Shown here piece after piece: positions 6,197-8,727 of a DNA stretch of 8,727 nt. This stretch comes from Candidatus Shapirobacteria bacterium (lineage in GTDB: Bacteria > Patescibacteriota > Microgenomatia > UBA12405): positions 1 to 8,727 of the forward strand of contig JAHFKH010000030.1 of NCBI GenBank assembly GCA_023245435.1. Reading direction: 5' to 3'. The notes beneath the pieces were generated by a model that saw only the letters and a program-made list of their open reading frames with translations, made no database searches and was not told where the DNA came from. Made by a program: the position numbers and the translations under genes. The stretch's first letter is position 1. The number at the start of each line of letters is the position of its first letter.

Positions 6197-6270
6197 GGTG
6201 GACCATGGCGGAGTCGGACCGCCCTTTCCGCAATGCGAATGCGGTGCTCTACCAGATAAGCTAATGGCCC
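6196..6270 (-). tRNA. tRNA-Ala, anticodon CGC, with encoded CCA
   Basis: A full cloverleaf can be drawn by hand. The acceptor GGGCCAT pairs with ATGGTCC and includes the G3:U70 wobble pair that defines alanine tRNAs; the discriminator is A73, followed by an encoded CCA. The D-stem GCTT/GAGC encloses a loop with G18-G19. The anticodon stem CCGCA/TGCGG has a 7-base loop TTCGCAT, giving anticodon CGC at 6235-6237, which reads GCG. The variable loop has four bases and the T-stem is GGCGG/CCGCC. The T-loop is TCCGACT, so position 55 is C instead of the almost universal U. The first ten bases are also the end of pth, and the last A is also the first base of the next gene's ATG. Confidence 0.95.
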
Positions 6271-6722
6271 ATAAGTTCTGCCACTATTTTATCAATAGTT
6301 TGGTCAATAAGCACTTTTTCGTCGGAGGTAAAATTTTGGAGGACAAAGTCCTCAGTGGGAACGTGAGCCGGAGGTTTGCCAATGCCAATACGGATACGGT
6401 TAAAGGCCTGTGTACCAAGGTGGGCAATAACTGATTCGACACCGTGGTGACCAGCAGGTCCCCGGTCAAATTGGATGCGATACTCCCCTACCGGAAGGTC
6501 AAGGTCGTCGTGGATTAAGTAAAAATTTTTAAGGTCGACTTTATAAAAATGGACTATTTTTTGAACGGATAAACCGGCCTCGTTCATAAAGCCTGTATTA
6601 ATATCACACTTGGTATGAGGCAATTCTTTGGCTTTTAAAATGGTGATAAATTGGTGGCCAATATTGTGGCGAGTTTTAAGATAAGGTTTTCCTGAATTGC
6701 CTAGACCAATAAAAAGTTTCAT
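6261..6722 (-). CDS. pth: Peptidyl-tRNA hydrolase, shortened
   Basis: This enzyme frees tRNA from peptidyl-tRNA that has dropped off ribosomes. The start is the ATG at 6720-6722, giving MKLFIGLGNSG and 153 residues; the longer frame adds six residues outside the family pattern. Conserved sites are N9, the catalytic H19 (TRHNIG), M46-N47 (GFMNEAG), D72 (IHDDLDLP) and H92 (GHHG). The residue after H92 is also histidine (H93), where E. coli Pth has N114, a substrate-contacting residue. The protein is about 40 residues shorter than the roughly 194-residue E. coli enzyme. About 20 are missing between the H19 and N47 blocks, and about 20 at the C-terminus, where the lid helix would lie. The C-terminus stops exactly where the tRNA-Ala gene begins: the TAG stop falls on tRNA positions 8-10. 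The identification is firm. Confidence 0.93.
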   Translation of the reverse strand: MKLFIGLGNSGKPYLKTRHNIGHQFITILKAKELPHTKCDINTGFMNEAGLSVQKIVHFYKVDLKNFYLIHDDLDLPVGEYRIQFDRGPAGHHGVESVIAHLGTQAFNRIRIGIGKPPAHVPTEDFVLQNFTSDEKVLIDQTIDKIVAELMGH

Positions 6723-6728
6723 AAGGTA

Positions 6729-6734
6729 ATTATA
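6729..6734 (-). promoter_or_regulatory. Candidate -10 element for pth and the downstream tRNA
   Basis: The minus strand reads TATAAT six bases before the pth ATG, in the only clear intergenic gap (6723-6807, 85 bases) of the right half. At this distance transcription would start at about the ATG, giving a leaderless pth message that continues into the tRNA. No convincing -35 box is visible. The rest of the gap is AT-rich with no recognisable terminator for ligA. Confidence 0.4.
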
Positions 6735-6807
6735 TACCATGATATAGATTGATGTATAAAGATTACCTAAGGATAGGTTTTATTTATTTTGATATAATAA
6801 TTAGCAC

Positions 6808-8727
6808 TCAAGACAGTAGACTGCTAAACTCTGATTCGGTGATAATGGGAATGTTAAGTTTGGTGGCGGTAATATACTTGTCAGAGCTGGATTTTTCATT
6901 ACAGATTAGATAGTTAGTATTGCTGGTAACTGAGGATAAAAATTTGCCACCGTTGGCATCGATAATGTCGATTAATTTTTGACGAGGAACAGATAACGTT
7001 CCAGTAATACAGAACGTTAAATTAGTAAATTTCAAATTACGAATTACGAATTGTATTTTGACTTGAGAAAGGATTGATTCTATCCAATGGCGACGGAGAT
7101 TAATGCCGTCAATGATTTTTTGAGCCAGGGTTTTTTGAAAGCCTTTGATTTTGACCAAGTCCTCTATTTTAAGGTTTAACAATTTGGCTGGGGTATCAAA
7201 ACCGGCGGTAATTAGCTGTTGGATTCGGGCTCCGGAAAAATTGGGAATAATGGCGGCATCAAAAACCTGTTTAAGGGTGAGAGATTTTTTGGCTTGAATT
7301 TGATTTATAATATTTTTAGCTGATTTTTCACCTAAGTTATCGAGTGGGGCAATATCTTCAACTTTTAGCTTGTAAAAATCGCCAGGATTTTGGACTTTTT
7401 TGACAGTATATAATTTTTGAATAGTTTTGTCAGATAGACCTAAAATATCTAAAGTGTGGCAAAAAAGATTGAGAGAACCAATAATTTGCCCTAAACAGTT
7501 TTGTGCGTTTGGACAGCGGAGAAATTTTGACTCTTTGATTAATTTGCTGCCACAAGAGGGACAAATTGTGGGAATGGCAACGTGGTTTTGAGAAACTTTG
7601 GTGATGACTTTTTCGATATGGGGAATAACGTCACCGCGACGGGTAACTTCGATAACATCGCCAACATTGATATTTTTTTTGATAATTAAATCATGGTTGG
7701 CCAGTGAGGCATAGGTAATAATTGCTCCCGATAATTCAATAGGTTCGATTTGGGCGACTGGGGTAATGGCACCCATGGGCCCAACTTGCCAGGTAATATT
7801 TAAAATGGTGGAAGTATTGGTACTGGCGGGAAATTTATAGGCTACCTGATATTTGGGGCGATTGTTTTTTTCACCCAAAGACTGGGCTTGTTTGTTGTCA
7901 TTTATTTTTATAACCAAACCGTCGATTTCAAAGGGATAGTTGAGACGTTTTTGTAATAAAAAATCTTGATAAATTTTTTCAATTTGATTAAAATTTTGAC
8001 ACAAAAATGATTCGACAGAGGTAAAACCAAGATTGTTTAATAATTTAATTTCATCTGAAATATTGGACAAATTTGGGAAAATATCGACAGCATATAAACT
8101 ACAATATTCGCAAAATTTTGAATCAAGACGTTGGGAAATGCCAGAAGCGGCATTACGAGGATTGGAATAAACCCCTCCGCCTTCGGCACCTCCCCTTGAC
8201 AGGGGAGGAAAAATTTCTTTATTGAGCTTGATAAAATCATTTTTAGTCACCATAATTTCACAGCGGACTGAGCCGGTAAAATCTGGGGGATTTTTGATAA
8301 AATTTTTCATTTTAACCACATTTTGGGTAATGACGTCCCCTATTTGACCATCACCTCGGGTAATGGCGTTGATTAGTTTTCCATTTTTATAGATTAATTC
8401 AATAGAAATTCCATCGCATTTGGGTTGAATTATAAATTCAGAAATATTAATTTTTTTTAATTCAAAATAGTGAATTAAATCGGTAATATTGGTAACTTTG
8501 TTTTGGGAACCCATGGGCATGATGTGGGTTTTTTTATCAAAACCAGTCTCAAAATTGGAATGACCAATTTTGGTAAATATCCTGTGATTGGGTAATTTTT
8601 GCCTTAATATCTCTTCGAGAGTATCGTAGGTGTGATCATCCATTATTGGTTTACTGCTAGTGTAGCAAGCCTTTTTGGCAACTAGCAATAATTCTCCTCT
8701 TTCTTCGGGAGATTTGTTGTGAAGATT
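6808..8727 (-). CDS. ligA: NAD-dependent DNA ligase LigA, 5' partial
   Basis: LigA seals nicks in DNA during replication and repair, using NAD+. The frame is open to the window edge, so a short N-terminal piece is missing; 639 residues are visible, close to the usual 650-680. In order: the end of the Ia domain (MDDHTYD, 8622-8642), the adenylation motif KCDG (lysine codon 8419-8421), TRGDGQIGDVI, SNPRNAASG, FEIDGLVIKIN, YKFPA, an OB-fold (ITWQVGPMGAITP to RRGDVIPHIEKV), a four-cysteine zinc finger (CPSC...RCPNAQNC), helix-hairpin-helix repeats (DNLGEKSAKNI, IKGFQKTLAQKI) and a BRCT domain (FCITGTL to the end). The usual VRGE motif is VRCE here. Two stretches look like in-frame repeat insertions: PPLSRGGAEGGGV just before YSNPRNAASG, and QFVIRNLKF before the BRCT domain. 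It ends with TGA. As an essential, otherwise intact gene it is probably functional. Confidence 0.95.
   Translation of the reverse strand, partial: NLHNKSPEERGELLLVAKKACYTSSKPIMDDHTYDTLEEILRQKLPNHRIFTKIGHSNFETGFDKKTHIMPMGSQNKVTNITDLIHYFELKKINISEFIIQPKCDGISIELIYKNGKLINAITRGDGQIGDVITQNVVKMKNFIKNPPDFTGSVRCEIMVTKNDFIKLNKEIFPPLSRGGAEGGGVYSNPRNAASGISQRLDSKFCEYCSLYAVDIFPNLSNISDEIKLLNNLGFTSVESFLCQNFNQIEKIYQDFLLQKRLNYPFEIDGLVIKINDNKQAQSLGEKNNRPKYQVAYKFPASTNTSTILNITWQVGPMGAITPVAQIEPIELSGAIITYASLANHDLIIKKNINVGDVIEVTRRGDVIPHIEKVITKVSQNHVAIPTICPSCGSKLIKESKFLRCPNAQNCLGQIIGSLNLFCHTLDILGLSDKTIQKLYTVKKVQNPGDFYKLKVEDIAPLDNLGEKSAKNIINQIQAKKSLTLKQVFDAAIIPNFSGARIQQLITAGFDTPAKLLNLKIEDLVKIKGFQKTLAQKIIDGINLRRHWIESILSQVKIQFVIRNLKFTNLTFCITGTLSVPRQKLIDIIDANGGKFLSSVTSNTNYLICNEKSSSDKYITATKLNIPIITESEFSSLLS
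7035..7052. repeat. 7-bp tandem repeat (2.6 copies) inside ligA
   Basis: On the plus strand AATTACG occurs twice in direct succession, followed by AATT. On the coding strand it is read as part of QFVIRNL, in the linker between the last helix-hairpin-helix and the BRCT domain. The gene stays in frame. The short length and AT-rich sequence make the evidence modest. Confidence 0.55.
8170..8208. repeat. GC-rich hairpin repeat inserted in frame in ligA
   Basis: This 39-base block encodes PPLSRGGAEGGGV. It contains a perfect 8-bp stem, CCTCCCCT (8189-8196) and AGGGGAGG (8201-8208) with loop TGAC, preceded by CCCCTCCGCCTTCGGCA, which has its own small GCC/GGC stem. It is much more GC-rich than its surroundings. 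From memory, this kind of sequence recurs as dispersed intergenic repeats in many bacteria. In LigA it sits between KEIF and YSNPRNAASG, where relatives have only a short loop. Its length is a multiple of three and no stop codon is introduced. Confidence 0.8.

Noticed and set aside
6723..6740. Longer pth start giving MVYNYL before MKLFIG
   Set aside because: Pth proteins begin just before the L-x-G-L-G-N motif; the extra six residues would overlap the candidate -10 element and match nothing in the family.
6765..6778. Inverted repeat ACCTA-AGGA-TAGGT followed by a T-rich run on the plus strand, a possible terminator
   Set aside because: The stem is only five base pairs, the T-rich run lies on the plus strand where no gene ends, and ligA and pth read on the other strand.
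6808..6810. TGA possibly recoded as glycine or tryptophan, as in some Patescibacteria
   Set aside because: The TGA follows a complete BRCT domain at the expected end of LigA and stands where a stop is needed, so it acts as a stop codon.

Overview
This is an AT-rich, tightly packed window. Twelve genes (eleven protein genes and one tRNA) all read on the minus strand, with overlaps or gaps of a few bases. One partial gene on the plus strand converges on them at the low-coordinate end. The genome style suggests a Candidate Phyla Radiation (Patescibacteria) bacterium, perhaps Microgenomates: short versions of core proteins, almost no Shine-Dalgarno sequences, a REP-associated transposase, and palindromic repeats inside coding sequences. 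This placement is an inference from style, not a phylogeny. ligA ends at a TGA directly after a complete BRCT domain, so TGA is a stop codon here and the recoded Gracilibacteria/SR1 code does not apply.

In transcription order (high to low coordinates) the minus strand holds: ligA (NAD-dependent DNA ligase, 5' end outside the window); a shortened pth (peptidyl-tRNA hydrolase); a tRNA-Ala(CGC) overlapping pth on one side and the next gene on the other; an unrecognised 97-residue protein; a three-gene MacA/MacB-type ABC exporter (adaptor, ATPase, permease) with overlapping reading frames; a membrane protein with a YdjM/DUF457-like His/Asp pattern; a small HEPN-type protein carrying an Rx4H motif; a [4Fe-4S] ferredoxin; a membrane-anchored, cysteine-rich thioredoxin-fold protein; and a small CxxC protein. 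On the plus strand at the left edge is a RAYT-type Y1 transposase, cut by the window start.

Functionally the window joins DNA repair/replication and translation housekeeping (ligA, pth, tRNA) to an envelope section (exporter, membrane protein, exported thiol protein with a cytosolic ferredoxin). It holds no classical defence system, CRISPR array or complete mobile element.

The most unusual features are: (1) the tRNA-Ala gene, whose first ten bases contain the pth stop codon and whose CCA end supplies the A of the next gene's ATG, so tRNA maturation and translation of both neighbours compete for one transcript; (2) repeat-like insertions inside coding sequences that keep the frame: a 26-bp perfect palindrome in the transposase, a GC-rich hairpin next to a conserved motif of LigA, and a 7-bp tandem repeat in a LigA linker; (3) -10-like hexamers placed 6 to 7 bases before several start codons, which suggests leaderless transcripts.
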